Below, piece after piece: positions 23,601 to 33,724 of a stretch of 64,000 nt of DNA; position 1 is the first letter of the stretch; the number at the start of each line of letters is the position of its first letter. Source of the stretch: Glossina fuscipes. Lineage: Eukaryota; Arthropoda; Insecta; Diptera; Glossinidae. The notes below the pieces were generated by a model. That model saw only the letters and a list, made by a program, of their open reading frames with translations. It ran no database searches and was not told the origin of the DNA. The DNA lies in assembly GCF_014805625.2 (NCBI RefSeq), contig NW_023998566.1, positions 42,675 through 106,674 on the forward strand, given 5' to 3'. A program made the position numbers and the translations under genes.

Positions 23601-23631
23601 TTGATAGGTGGTGTGTTTTTATAAGTTCTTA

Positions 23632-24620
23632 CTATCCCACTTCTGGCCTCCACTCGCATCTCCTCAAATTGTGGTATCTCGCCTGAGTCTGGCTTGCTTG
23701 CAGCATGTTTTCTCGAATTAGTGCGAAAACTTCTCTTAATTTCCTTGTTTTTTGTTCCACAGCCTGTGCGTGAGCACCTGTGCCTAACGTTTCTTTATCG
23801 AAAAGTGCGTTTCGAAGTCGAAGTTCTCTGCCGAAGTTTTGGAAGGCGGTAGAATAACCGGTTCTCGAGGCGGCCGTGTTCATGGCTAATGTTATTTCCG
23901 GCAGTAACGCATTCCAACGCAGCTGATCGCCGGTCGTGGGATGTGCTGTAGCCGTTTTCAGGGTTCGGTTAACCCGCTTCGTCGGATTCTCTTGTGGAAA
24001 ATAAGGCGCCGTGAACTGTTGTCGCGTACTCGATTCTTGAAGGAAACGTTTGACTTGGCGGCTGACAAATTGCTGGCCGTTATCTGGGATGACTAATCTT
24101 GGCACGCCGAATCGGGCGACCATTCTCTCAAGGGAACGCCTTGACTAACGCTGGAATGGTCGCCTGGCGCAGTGGAACAATTTCTGTCCACTTGAGGTCC
24201 AACGAAATTCGCGCTCACAGTGTACCGTGGTTCGTTTGGCACGTGGACTAGCATTTTGCCTGCCTGCCTTTGTTGACTCACCTTACATAATTGGCACGAT
24301 TTACACCCGCAAACATATCGTGCTATCTGGCGGAACATTCCTGGCCAATAATAAAATCGACCAACGGGTCTCGTAGTTTTCCGTATTCCGGATACACTTC
24401 TTCATCTTGTTGCTATGAGATAAAATAGCACAACCTCTTATTTCGTACTGCATAGTTTGGTGTGCGCACTAGACTGTCTTCGACTTGCTTGAATAGTCTA
24501 TCGAGCCATGGGCAATAGTGTGTAAAGGTTTTCATTCCATAGAATGTTTCAGTTGTTTCTTCCGATTATCGTGAAAGGGTATCGGCGATTCTGTTATGTT
24601 TACCCTTTCTCGTTAAGTGA
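23632..24620 (-). mobile_element. Gypsy-type RNase H end and integrase fragment
   Basis: From high to low coordinates: HNRIADTLSR (end of RNase H, about 24,595); the integrase zinc-binding HHCC region with YVCGCKSCQLCKVSQQR (24,300-24,250) and VPNEPRYTVSANFVGPQ; then, after a deletion, the catalytic core from ARFGVPRLVIPDNGQQFVS (second Asp) through the PYFPQENPTKRVNRTLK block (catalytic Glu position replaced by Thr-Lys) to the C-terminal helix ending RRCEWRPEVG. The first catalytic Asp falls in the damaged join near 24,120-24,200 (about 81- and 163-codon frames). Belongs to Ty3/Gypsy; inactive. Confidence 0.8.
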
Positions 24621-24659
24621 TTTTAGATCCTGACGGCCGGTGTTAGTTTAAAATGATAC

Positions 24660-25231
24660 TGTAACGAGTCTTCTTTTCGGGGTATACTCAGGAAGTCCCT
24701 TTCCAAGAAAATTTATATAAAAAAAATCTTGGACCTTTGCGTTTTTATATTTGCGGGGAATTTACAATTAGATAAGCGCTTCTTTAATAGGCGGCGGAAA
24801 AAACCAGCGTGATGACACGTGACCCGACTCTTGTTTAAAACCTTTCACGTTTTATCCGTACCGAGAGATTCTGCAAACAAAAATACGCAGCCAATGTTAT
24901 AGCAGTCAGCCTTGGCCTGTAGGGCCACTTGTCCGTCCCTACGTGTTTCACGTCACTCGAGAGTGTCCTTCGGTCACTCAGAGATGGCGGCTAACCTGAG
25001 CCACCCATCCCCTATCCATAAAGTCTAGTAGTCCGATCCGTTATTCAGAAATGACGACTAAGCTAAGCCAACCATCTCCTAACCGCAAAGTCTAGTAGTC
25101 CGTTCGGTTATTCAGGGATGGGACTAACCTGAGCCACCCATCCCCTATCCGTGAAGTCAAAAGAAATATCCCTGTCGGTACCGTCAAATAGATATGCTGT
25201 CTGTGATTACTTACCTCTCCCTGATGTAACA
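24660..25231. mobile_element. LTR copy B (about 572 bp), inverted relative to copy A
   Basis: Plus strand starts TGTAACGAGTCTTCTT and ends CTGATGTAACA. Its reverse complement aligns along its length with 18,995-19,556. It differs by an internal triplication of a roughly 65-base unit (24,986-25,155). A TATAAAA-like phrase occurs on the minus strand near 24,755. It directly abuts the minus-strand RNase H/integrase fragment, so gag, protease and most of RT are missing if the two belong to one element. Confidence 0.6.
24986..25155. repeat. Tandem repeat inside LTR copy B, unit about 65 bp
   Basis: Three units, each containing CCATC(C/T)CCTA(T/A)CC, AAGTC(T)AGTAG and (T)TATTCAG; the first and third are most alike. 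LTR copy A has one such unit, so the array expanded in copy B. Confidence 0.75.
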
Positions 25232-25257
25232 CGACTGAAAGGATGAGCGTAGTGCCG

Positions 25258-25325
25258 TAGTAGCCTACGACAAAAATAGTATAGCTTACAACAAAAATAG
25301 TATAGCCTACGACAAAAATAATAAA
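25258..25325. repeat. Short tandem repeat, unit about 24 bp, 3 copies
   Basis: Repeats of tagc(c/t)ta(c)gacaaaaatagta immediately outside LTR copy B. Confidence 0.85.
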
Positions 25326-25930
25326 TGTTTAATGAGAGAAAGAAAAACAAACAAGGAAAGTGAACGGAAGAGAATTAAAAACCTAAACAAAACATACTAA
25401 GCACAGAACACAAACAGCAACGCATACACAAACCATCAAATAAAGCCAATTGCACAAAAATCCAATTGCAGAGACGTCACGAACTGAATAAACAAAAAAG
25501 GAATTATAAGTTAAAAAAACTTTTAAGCAAAAAAAGAGACCAATATTTTATTGCAAATCGAGTTGTTCAATGTTAGCTAAGCAGCAGAAGAAGCAACAAA
25601 AATTTTTAAGCAAAGCTGAAAATAGAAACGCAGTCAAAAAAGAAAATACTTGTACATCTCTCGACAATGTTTAGAAACTTCATTGCGAATTGATAGAAAC
25701 AGTTACGGCAAATCATAATAAATATATCAATAGCGACATATAGAATTTTAGCAGGCAACAGAATACGCCCATTTGCTTGTGAGTAGCCGGTGTTTCCAGC
25801 CTACGCCTTTGCAAAATGTGCAAAGTTCCCTACTGTGTATTGTTTAAAATTAGCAACATCTATTAGCGAGCTATTCCCGCTTTTTTTTTACTTTTATATG
25901 GAATTTGTAAGTTTGTATGTGTAGGACGTT
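25326..25930. other. A-rich stretch, no gene seen
   Basis: Purine-rich, with AACAAA and AAGAAAG phrases. It could be internal sequence of the adjoining LTR element (5' untranslated region) but has no frame. Confidence 0.35.
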
Positions 25931-26458
25931 GTAGGACGAGAGGGATTCGGTTGTCTGAATCGCAAGATGAAGATTTGACTGAAACCGGCCTGGAGGAAAT
26001 GTTAAATTCACCGCCCATTGCAGAAGAGGCTTCAACTAACACTGAAAACGTGACATTTAATTTGAAAAGTCTTAGTGAAGGTTTAAGAATGGCAAATGAG
26101 CTTGGCGATTTCTTTATGATCATTGATTCCTCTATGGAACGAAGTCTTATTTTTAAGAGGCAAATTGCTAATGCGACTGCTACGTATCAGTCTGAATTGA
26201 AGGAGCTTCTAAAAACTGCCAAGCAGGAGAAACTTACAAAATTCTTCAAACCATTGCCTAAGCCTTAAGATAATTAATCAAAATGTTCAAAAATTTCAAT
26301 TAAATTGATTTTTGTATATATTTGATTTTTTTTATTTTGTCATCTAGGTACTTATCCCCTATAATCCCATATAAATTACCATTCCGTATTCACGGTTTCT
26401 GTATTCGCGGCATTTTTATGGAATGTATACACCGCGAATAAGGAGCTTGTACTATATT
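25931..26458 (+). mobile_element. pogo/Tigger-type transposon, 3' end
   Basis: A 105-codon frame ends with LKELLKTAKQEKLTKFFKP; C-termini closing in a short basic segment plus (I/L)TxFFK are typical of Tigger/pogo-like transposases. The catalytic DDE core is absent. About 160 bases after the stop, at 26,431-26,455, is ACCGCGAATAAGGAGCTTGT followed by ACTAT. This is very close to the 3' inverted terminus of Tigger-like elements (CCGCGAATAA(C)GAG...TACTG), with inverted sub-terminal GTATTCGCGG at 26,401. The 5' end is missing. Not functional. Confidence 0.55.
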
Positions 26459-26907
26459 TCCTTATTCTTCGGTGATGATGTATGTTCCATGTATTTTTGT
26501 ACATTTTATCAAGAGTTTATATCTTCTTATATAATTCTTGTCTTATCAACAGTTTGTGACAATATTCTAACACCCGCAAATAGAGACAACGGTAGAGAGA
26601 CTTTAAATTTGCGCCTAATTTTCAAAAGACGGTCAGATAGATTCACAATAGAACTCCAACAAAGACCATGCACAACTACATGTGTAAATTACAAACAGAT
26701 TGACACGCACATCTCTAGGCAGCACCTGCAATCGGGGGATAATATAAAAAAGCGTCTATAAAATAATTCTATTACTTTTCGTAAGTATTTTTATAAGTAT
26801 CTACACTTTAGTAACAGACGTTCGTTCACTTATATAAGCATTTTCGTCAAAATTAAAAAAAAAAACTTCGTTATATTGTAAAAGCATCATAACACGTTTT
26901 CACGTTA

Positions 26908-27105
26908 TTTCAGATAGTATAGAAACTACTCCGTGGCAGTTGTGTCGAACTGTAATGGAACTGAGAAATAATTTCACATAGTATAGAAAATAATCCCTGG
27001 TAGTTGTGTCGAACTGTAATGGAAGTGAGAAGGATTTCATATTGTATAGAAAATAATCCGTGGTAGTTGTGTCGACCTGTAATGAAAGTGAGAGATAATT
27101 GCGTT
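26908..27105. repeat. Minisatellite, unit about 63 bp, 3 copies
   Basis: Units begin tttca(g/c)ata(g) and share GTATAGAAA, TAATCC(C/G)TGGTAG, TTGTGTCGAACTGTAATGG and GTGAGA. Copies start near 26,909, 26,972 and 27,035 and are 85-95% alike by eye. Confidence 0.85.
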
Positions 27106-27411
27106 TTGACCCATAATTTTTCCCACTTTGCTAGAATGGCAAAATCGAAGATAGGCATCTTGGATTAGGCAAAAACATTCATTGCTCGATTAGAAACCAA
27201 TGGTTGTGATCCGTTCGGTCGAAGGTCAAAGAAATGTCGTCATTTTTTCATATTTTTAAGTCTGACTTTCGATCCCATAAAAATATATGCTATATGAGCG
27301 TTCGCCATTACAACATAGGTATTCCCTTCCTAAAATTTTGTCAATCGACTTGCTAACATTGCTGCAATTAACGTTAAACTTTAATACCAACTAAGAAACT
27401 ACGCCCTCAAC

Positions 27412-27640
27412 CAGAAGTTTTTATTGTGCTCTGCTTTGCTAATTGGATCAAATTATTCACCTTAAATGCGTTTCCTATTTTACCGCAAAATAAAACTGTC
27501 AAGTCTTCGATATATATGCTGTTGTCTTCCCCTTCCATAAAGTATAACTCAGCATTGTCCGCAAGATTTAAAATATCATAAGATTTTGCTTTAAGCAGCC
27601 GGATGTATCGCGATAAGTATTTGGTAAAACAGCCGCGGGA
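27412..27640 (-). other. Unrecognised coding-like stretch
   Basis: Minus-strand frame of about 70 codons with balanced composition: CFTKYLSRYIRLLKAKSYDI, then LADNAELYFMEGEDNSIYIE, then VLFCGKIGNAFKVNNLIQLA and a stop at about 27,415. Upstream (27,640-27,800) further pieces (SKVEQLEYLSSLDIFKQ) are open in other frames. It looks like an eroded protein-coding region, transposon or host. I do not recognise the family. Confidence 0.3.
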
Positions 27641-27949
27641 GAAATGCTAATCGTGTTTTAATTTTTACTCCCAAAAAATTCCATTTGATACCGACTCCAA
27701 ATCCGAATCACTATAGTGAAGCACTAAAGCAATTTTTTCTTGTCTGCTTAAAAATATCCAAAGAACTCAAATATTCTAACTGCTCGACCTTACTATCTCT
27801 AATGAATCCTGAACTTTATCTCGGCGTCAAAGTTGTTTGATTTAAGGCTTTTGTTCCGGTATCTAGTACATATTTGTTTCAAAGTTTAGGCTACCTCTCC
27901 AATCCAAGTCACGTTCAAAGTTTTCGTTTTCTCTCCCCTTTTTTTCGAC

Positions 27950-28225
27950 TTCAAGCTTTACAACAACGGACGCCAAGCAAGTAATAGCTACTGGCCAAGT
28001 AACTACTTTAAACCAGAACTTTGCGGAATTAGTTGTGCCAAAAGAGTATTTCCGAGAGATGAAAAAGAAAAAAGAGGCGCATTTAGCTTGTATTCAGCAA
28101 ATGCTTAGATAATGCGCGGGGTTAGTCCTACGGCGCATCTATATGTAATAAAGCGATTACTTGAGAGGATGAGCGCATTAGACTCGCCTCAAAGTGAATA
28201 TGACACTTTTTCTTATTTCTTTTGA
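27950..28225 (+). other. Possible eroded coding stretch, unrecognised
   Basis: Two overlapping frames remain open: FTTTDAKQVIATGQVTTLNQ continuing to REMKKKKEAHLACIQQMLR, and one frame over YNNGRQASNSYWPSNYF. After a stop a further open piece reads MRGVSPTAHLYVIKRLLERM. There is no start context and no domain that I can name. Confidence 0.2.
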
Positions 28226-29180
28226 ATAAGAATCCCGAACAATAAATTTGTCTAAAACCACTAAACATTGTTTCTGTGTTTTACTTTTGTTGTAAGCAGT
28301 CAAAACGAAAAAGAAAATCAAACCGCATACCAAAGCTAAAAAATACTGTTTTCTTTCCCTTCCATTGTTAACGAAAGCTTACAGAAAGAACAACTTCTTA
28401 AACAATGAACAAATGTCAATTAAGTTCTTTTAAAATTTATATGAAACCAAAGTTTTGTATATCAAAGCCTTTGTGTACTCGTATAGCGAAAGAAAGTAAA
28501 ACGAATGTACTGATGACTTTAATGCTACACAAAATTTACATGAACAATAGATAACTTGGCAAGTACAGCTAAATAATTTACAAATAGATAGGAGTACTTG
28601 TAAACTATATGGTCGTCAAGTATGAAATTTTCAGATAATAGTTTAAATGCTTGCTGTACAACATTGCACTTATCTACTTATCTACAAATCCTTGACGGCT
28701 CAATATATTGAACTGTGAGATACGTCCTGCTTACATGCCGTCAAACTTTTGACAAGTTGTATAATTCTTATCGCTTCCTTTTGAATATAAAAAGAATCGA
28801 AATAATTAAGTTTATAGACATGCTTTGAGATAAGCAAAAGAAAAAAAAAAAGGAAAAAAAACAAACAACGGAATCACAATGGAACTGTGCTCATAAAAAT
28901 TTACTCTATATTGAAAAAGAACATCTGCACTTCCACTTAATTTCTCATTTCTCGCTTGGGTAAAATTTTTTCCTTTACATTCATTGCATTTGTGACCAAC
29001 TATTTAATATTCGAAATTCTTAACATTTCCGTCTATGTTATATGAAAAAGGGGAGAGGTCTGCTAAATAACATTTTTCCACATCGTTCCACTTCAAAAAA
29101 GTTCGATTTTATTATTACAGTTGCTAATAATATTCGAAAAAAGGGGAAAAAGTTTATTTTTAACATTTTTAGACAACAAT
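28226..29180. other. AT-rich intergenic DNA, no gene seen
   Basis: About 950 bases without coding signal. CAAGTACAGCTAAATAATTTAC-like phrases at 28,560-28,700 recur imperfectly but give no clear repeat family. Confidence 0.4.
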
Positions 29181-29335
29181 CATTTGGTTGCGTGCAGGTT
29201 TATTTACAATATGTAAACAACCATTTGGTTGCGTGCAGGTTTATATTCAATATGTAAACACAGCCATTTGGTTGCGTGTAAGTTTATTTTCAATATGTAA
29301 ACACAGCCATTTGGTTGCATGTAAGTTTATTTATG
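29181..29335. repeat. Minisatellite, unit 41-43 bp, 4 copies
   Basis: Units start CATTTGGTTGCGTG(C/T)A at 29,181, 29,222, 29,265 and 29,308. They share GTTTATTTNCAATATG and TAAACACAGC; the last unit is partly degraded. Confidence 0.9.
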
Positions 29336-29856
29336 TTATACGTATTTTCTGGTGAAAATTATGCCTCACATTAGTTACAGCGGTTCTGTTAATTAATTAA
29401 ACTCGACTCGAATAAGTTTGAAAGAACTGGATTGCTTCAGCTATTCGCAAGATGACGTGGGATTTTCGGCGCGATTAGGTTCTCAAAAATTTACGGGACT
29501 TGCAAAAAAAAAATCGAATAGCAATTCGATGGATAGTTGACAAAAAGCCCGCAGAGGCCTACAAAAAAAGGAATTTACGCGTTAAAATTTTATGATGGTA
29601 TATTCTGTCTATGTACATAACAATTTATTTCGGTCTGTGCTTCTTTGAAGTTTTTAAAATTGCCTCCATTCTTACATTACATCAACAAATGTCTCCACCG
29701 TTCATAATGATATTTATGTGAGGACAATTGATAATTTGTGAAATGTTTGGATGAAATTTTGTGCACTGATATGGCGATCGGACTTTTTCATCTACTCCCC
29801 ATATTAAGCTTTATTTGAATAATTGTGTTTATTTTATTATCTACATATTTGTATAG

Positions 29857-29926
29857 GATTCATATCAACAGCAAGCAGTTATTGACGGCGAAGCTGCCCT
29901 ATTGGATATACTCGATAGGGCTGGTT
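29857..29926 (+). pseudogene. Ras-family GTPase exon fragment (switch II region)
   Basis: After a plausible acceptor (ATTTGTATAG) the sequence encodes DSYQQQAVIDGEAALLDILD followed by RAG, then loses homology. This is the end of switch I/beta-2 through the G3 box of Ras-subfamily GTPases (consensus DSY...LLDILDTAGQ). G3 Thr is replaced by Arg (DRAG instead of DTAG), and the expected Gln and switch II helix do not follow. QQQAVID resembles the Rit/Ric branch more than Ras proper, but 23 codons are too few to decide. No other Ras exon was found nearby. Confidence 0.65.
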
Positions 29927-29929
29927 GTT

Positions 29930-30649
29930 GTTAATTTTTTAATTTATTTTGTTTTTTCAAATATCGTTTAGTTATTCAATTGTCTTTGTGACTTTCATAT
30001 CAAACGCCCGTTAAACACACTAAGTTCATGTACAATATATTATTATCATTATTATTAAATTTTGTTATTTAGTTAAGGAAACAAGAAAATGAGAAATGCA
30101 TATATTAGAAAATATGTTAATTTATTTTTAAAGAACACGCGCATAAGCCCATCTATTATAATTAATAATTATTACATTCATAGGAAAACACTTCTTCTGC
30201 AGGGAATACTGCTTAAGGTGCATCATCACAATTTGCATGATTATATCACAGGCTGTTTACAAAACAGTTTTCATTTCGTTTGCCCGGGTTGGGTATGATT
30301 TCTAGTTTTGTAAAGGAATGGCAACCATTTTTAGTCTTCAACATAATACATGATAATTTACTTTGAATCTAAAATTTTTCGATTTGGAATTTTTAGGAAG
30401 TAGGGAAGCAGACAGAAACAACATATGGAGACCATTCGGGACCGTTAGGTACATTATTTTGCAAAACCATAAGACTAATGAAAAGGAACAAAAACAAAAA
30501 TCGTTACTTAACGGCAATTTTCATTGTTATTGTTCATTTTCGCGATCTCCATTTGTAAGTTTTGATCTGCTCGAAAAGATTGCACAAAAAATGTTATTTT
30601 CTAAGAAACAAGAGGAAAAAATCCTTTTGATGAAAAAAGTCATGTTCAT
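29930..30649. other. AT-rich DNA with short frames only
   Basis: Includes a 96-codon frame at 30,363-30,653 (NLKFFDLEFLGSREADRN...; Lys-rich end) with no recognisable domain. It overlaps the start of the next frame by four bases. Confidence 0.3.
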
Positions 30650-31165
30650 GTGAAATTATTTAAAAAGTCGTTTGTGATAAAAACTAATGGGATTACTGAA
30701 ACAGAAAAAGCAGTTCGCATTTTGTCAAGCAAAGAAAATGGTGTAGGCGCAACGGCTGGTTACGATGACGATGATATACAGAAATTAGATAAGCCCGAAA
30801 AAACAGAGACGCTCAAACATAGTTCTAGATTGCCTCTCGGTATGAACTTAGCCAAAGATAAAGATGGTAGGATGACAACGCAACCTCCATCGCCGCCAAC
30901 ACCTGAGGAAGAGAAAAAGCCTCAATCCCCTGTAGCGACGAATGAAATCGCCCAAAAGGAGGCCAATCAATTTACTGTGGATTCCGAGGAATCAACAGAA
31001 TTGCATCAAGCGACTGTGCATTTGGAAATTAAATTAGAAATAGTGGTTTCTGGAAGCCCTCTTAACAGCTTACAACACGATTTGAAAGCAACCAAGAAAG
31101 GGGACAACGTGTCGAACAGAAAGATTAGTGTTAACTTCTTTGATCATAAGTATATCTCGTCGTAG
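30650..31165 (+). CDS. Hypothetical hydrophilic protein or exon
   Basis: A 172-codon open stretch, unusually long for this AT-rich region. It has coding-like composition: a basic start, an acidic run (GYDDDDIQKLDKPEKTE), a proline-rich PPSPPTPEEEKKPQSP segment, a Ser/Thr/Glu section and a stop at 31,163. The stretch opens with GTG rather than ATG; the first ATG in frame is at about 30,841 (MNLAKDKDGRM), so it may be a terminal exon or a remnant. It is predicted disordered with no signal peptide or membrane segment. I do not recognise it. Neighbours are a Ras-like exon upstream and no gene downstream. Confidence 0.4.
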   Translation: MKLFKKSFVIKTNGITETEKAVRILSSKENGVGATAGYDDDDIQKLDKPEKTETLKHSSRLPLGMNLAKDKDGRMTTQPPSPPTPEEEKKPQSPVATNEIAQKEANQFTVDSEESTELHQATVHLEIKLEIVVSGSPLNSLQHDLKATKKGDNVSNRKISVNFFDHKYISS

Positions 31166-32489
31166 TATATCGCAAATCGTTGATTTGTCTACAAAGTTTT
31201 TCTTGTGATTGCTAACTCTAGCTGCAGCTTTTTTTTGCTATACTTATTATCTATATGGTTTTATTTTTTTGCTACCTGTCAAATGTTTTTGGGAAAAAAC
31301 GTTGAAAAAGTAGTGAAAAGTTACTATTTTTGCAATATAATCTTTTGGCTCCCAACTTGAAATAGACAATATTTAAATATAAAAAATCGAAATTTGAGGA
31401 AATTTTCGTAGTGACGGTACTTACACTTAAAATACAAAAATTGATTGAAAAGCAGATGATGGAAAAGCCGGCAGCTATATCTCTACCACAGCCTACTCAT
31501 ATGACATAATTTCGCGAAATAGTGGTTTGGGAACCTGTAGTGTTTTTCCGATATATTCACAGAGCATGGCCAAATTTTTCCCGTTTTTTCACAAGTAGAA
31601 ATATTTATCGTTTTACCAATGTTGTAATTTACGTGAAGTGAGCAATATTGCGAATAATACATGTTCTCAGTTTAACCTCATATTTTATAATCTTGTTACA
31701 TAGAATAAAATTGTAACTCATGTAACGAAACTGAAGTATACATAACACAAATGTCTTATTTTCAACGCTTCATGAAGGAAATCAGACTACAACTATAACG
31801 TTCTTACTTATTTTGCTTTTAATAATTTTTCTTCAACAATAGATGATTTATTGGGCTATGCAGAACAGGTTCAAGCACAAAGTTCTTTACACGAGCGTTA
31901 ATAAAGTTATTGGTTAACTTTGCATCCTCTCGCGTTTGCGACATAACCAAAATCATTTTATGAGAAGTTTTGCTTTTTCCTGTTTTTAATAGGCTTCATA
32001 TTTCATTTTATGGCACTTTATTTATTTAGAAGATATTTGTTATTTTAAATATTTTGGGATTTTGTTTATTTATCGAAAAATTTTAAGTTGATACAGAGCG
32101 ATGAGTAACAACAGCAATTTAAGATATGTATTAGCGTCAAGGTAGTAAGTGTACATGCATATGCATTAGAGTCTCATATAGGAGTGCAGATATATTAGAC
32201 GAATAGAAGGATTTGTGAAGGAATATTGATTGAGATCATTTATATGTTCAAAAAAAAGACAAAATTGCGATGCAAGCCGCCAAACTCATCAAAAGATTAA
32301 GCTTCTGAAGGGATCATGATGAAAGTTACACTATAATCTTATATTTTTTTTTCTATATATATGGTCAATTGCAAAGGGGAAGTCGCCTAAGCGTGTAACA
32401 CGGACGACAGAAAGCAATGTAGTTCTCGATCGGTAAACGTCGATGGAAGTGTCGAAGGCCAGGACCTTAGCCGTTGTGTCGCTTTATAC
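31166..32489. other. AT-rich DNA downstream of SLC5 exons
   Basis: No further SLC5 exon was found on the minus strand, so the C-terminal half of that gene is missing here or lies outside. A short frame at 31,440-31,510 (KQMMEKPAAISLPQPTHM) is open but unassigned. Confidence 0.4.
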
Positions 32490-32648
32490 GTATTTAGCAA
32501 ATATCAGGCGACCACCTTCAGAAGCAGCTTCACCGATCGGGCCGAAACCACCTCCATAAACGATTCCAAAAATCACTACAGTTATAACAGTCCAAAACAT
32601 AACAAAAACTTGCCAAGCGTCAGTGTAAACAACGGCTCTTATGCCACC
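32490..32648 (-). pseudogene. SLC5 exon (GGIRAVVYTDAWQ segment)
   Basis: 159 bases (53 codons) after acceptor ACATACATCTGCAG. It encodes GGIRAVVYTDAWQVFVMFWT, a membrane helix VITVVIFGIVYGGGF and GGRLIFAKY before donor GTATAA. GG(I/L)(K/R)AVVxTDxxQ is the strongest SLC5 family signature in the window. Confidence 0.85.
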
Positions 32649-32718
32649 CTGCAGATGTATGTGGGGGTGTTGTTAGTACTATTCGCGAACAATCACTGCA
32701 AACATTCAAAGAACTTAC

Positions 32719-32786
32719 AACAAGAGTATATGCGACACACAACACACACATTATCGTACTAACAATGATTGCATGAACACCAGTTA
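32719..32786 (-). pseudogene. SLC5 exon (VTGVHAIIVSTIMC segment)
   Basis: 68 bases between acceptor CTTAATTTCAG and donor GTAAGTTC. The product VTGVHAIIVSTIMCVLCVAY plus TLV corresponds to the extracellular loop and helix that precede the GG(I/L)(K/R)AVV block. Phase is kept into the next exon. Confidence 0.85.
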
Positions 32787-32839
32787 CTGAAATTAAGGAA
32801 AAGAAATGGAATGAAAACTTGTCAGGTCACGATATAATT

Positions 32840-33480
32840 TGTAACGGCCGCGAACAAACCTTGGATAGGGTGTCTGTCGGTCTGTGTCAACCGCAAGTAT
32901 CGCAATAACGGCATGCCGTTAGACAAAATCGTGTGATTTTGTGGTACCGTTTATAAATCGCATGATCTTGCGGGATATGATTGTTTTGTTCTTTTCCTTT
33001 TTTTTTCTTTTTTCATTAAAACAGGCAAAATCGATTGATTTTGCGGTATTCCTTTTTTGCTCTTACAAAAACAGGCAAAATCATGTGATTTTGCGGTATT
33101 TCTTTTTTCTTTTGTTTTTGCAAGAACAAGCAAAATCGTAGGATTTTGCGGGATCTTTGCTTGCTTTTGTGAAAGTAGCGGCAAGCCGCTATAGAGAGCA
33201 ACAGAAAGAAGAAGAGAGAAATTGAGCAGGAATGAGAAGTCTGTCTGTGTTTTATTTCTAAAATAGAGAGGAGAACGACTTGGCCTCTGCTGAGGTGCGG
33301 ACGTGTCCGCGAGCTGTGAAAGTTATTATTAACTTCAACTTTATTTAATAAATAGAAATTTAAACGTTTTGTAAGACGCAGCAGTGAATCAAAATAGCAA
33401 ACAAAATATTGAAATAAAAAAGATAGAGGGATGCCTTTTGGTAGTTCGAAGAAAAACAATTATTAAAGAGAACTAATAAA
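32840..33480 (+). mobile_element. Putative LTR-like block with hairpin array
   Basis: Begins TGTAACGGCCGCGAAC about 55 bases upstream of an SLC5 exon (within its intron). It is unlike the surroundings in having GC-rich phrases and contains the hairpin array below. It continues with GAGGTGCGGACGTGTCCGCG and an AATAAATAG signal near 33,345. TGTAACGG starts are common for Gypsy-type LTRs. I cannot find a matching CA end or a target duplication, so element type and right border are open. Confidence 0.35.
32920..33160. repeat. Array of five GCAAAATC-NNNN-GATTTTGC hairpins
   Basis: Palindromic units at about 32,924 (acaaaatcgtgtgattttgt), 32,955 (aaatcgcatgatcttgc), 33,025, 33,077 and 33,130 (gcaaaatc-4 bases-gattttgc). 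Each is followed by GGTA or GGGAT and separated by T-rich spacers. The 8-bp arms are conserved in the last three, while the 4-base loops vary (gatt-, atgt-, gtag-like), as expected if the paired arms are what is kept. Confidence 0.85.
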
Positions 33481-33724
33481 AAGTAAAAAACAAATAAAAC
33501 CTAGAACTAATAAAAGTGCAAATAGTTCCTTCTTGTAAACTTGGTGAACTAAATTCCAAATTTATATGTTATAACCCTGCTGATAATTTTTTCGTCTTAG
33601 TAATTTAAGAAATCAGTTTATTGGGTATTTTGTAATAAAAATTAAGTACAAAATCAGAAATACCTCAAATGTTGCAAAACAAAAAAATAATCACGAAGAG
33701 CGAAAAGTAATAAGCATATGAAAG

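Noticed and set aside
32922..33160. CRISPR-like array of repeats with spacers
   Set aside because: Repeats are palindromic, few and irregular, spacers are T-rich and alike, and the context is a eukaryotic intron.
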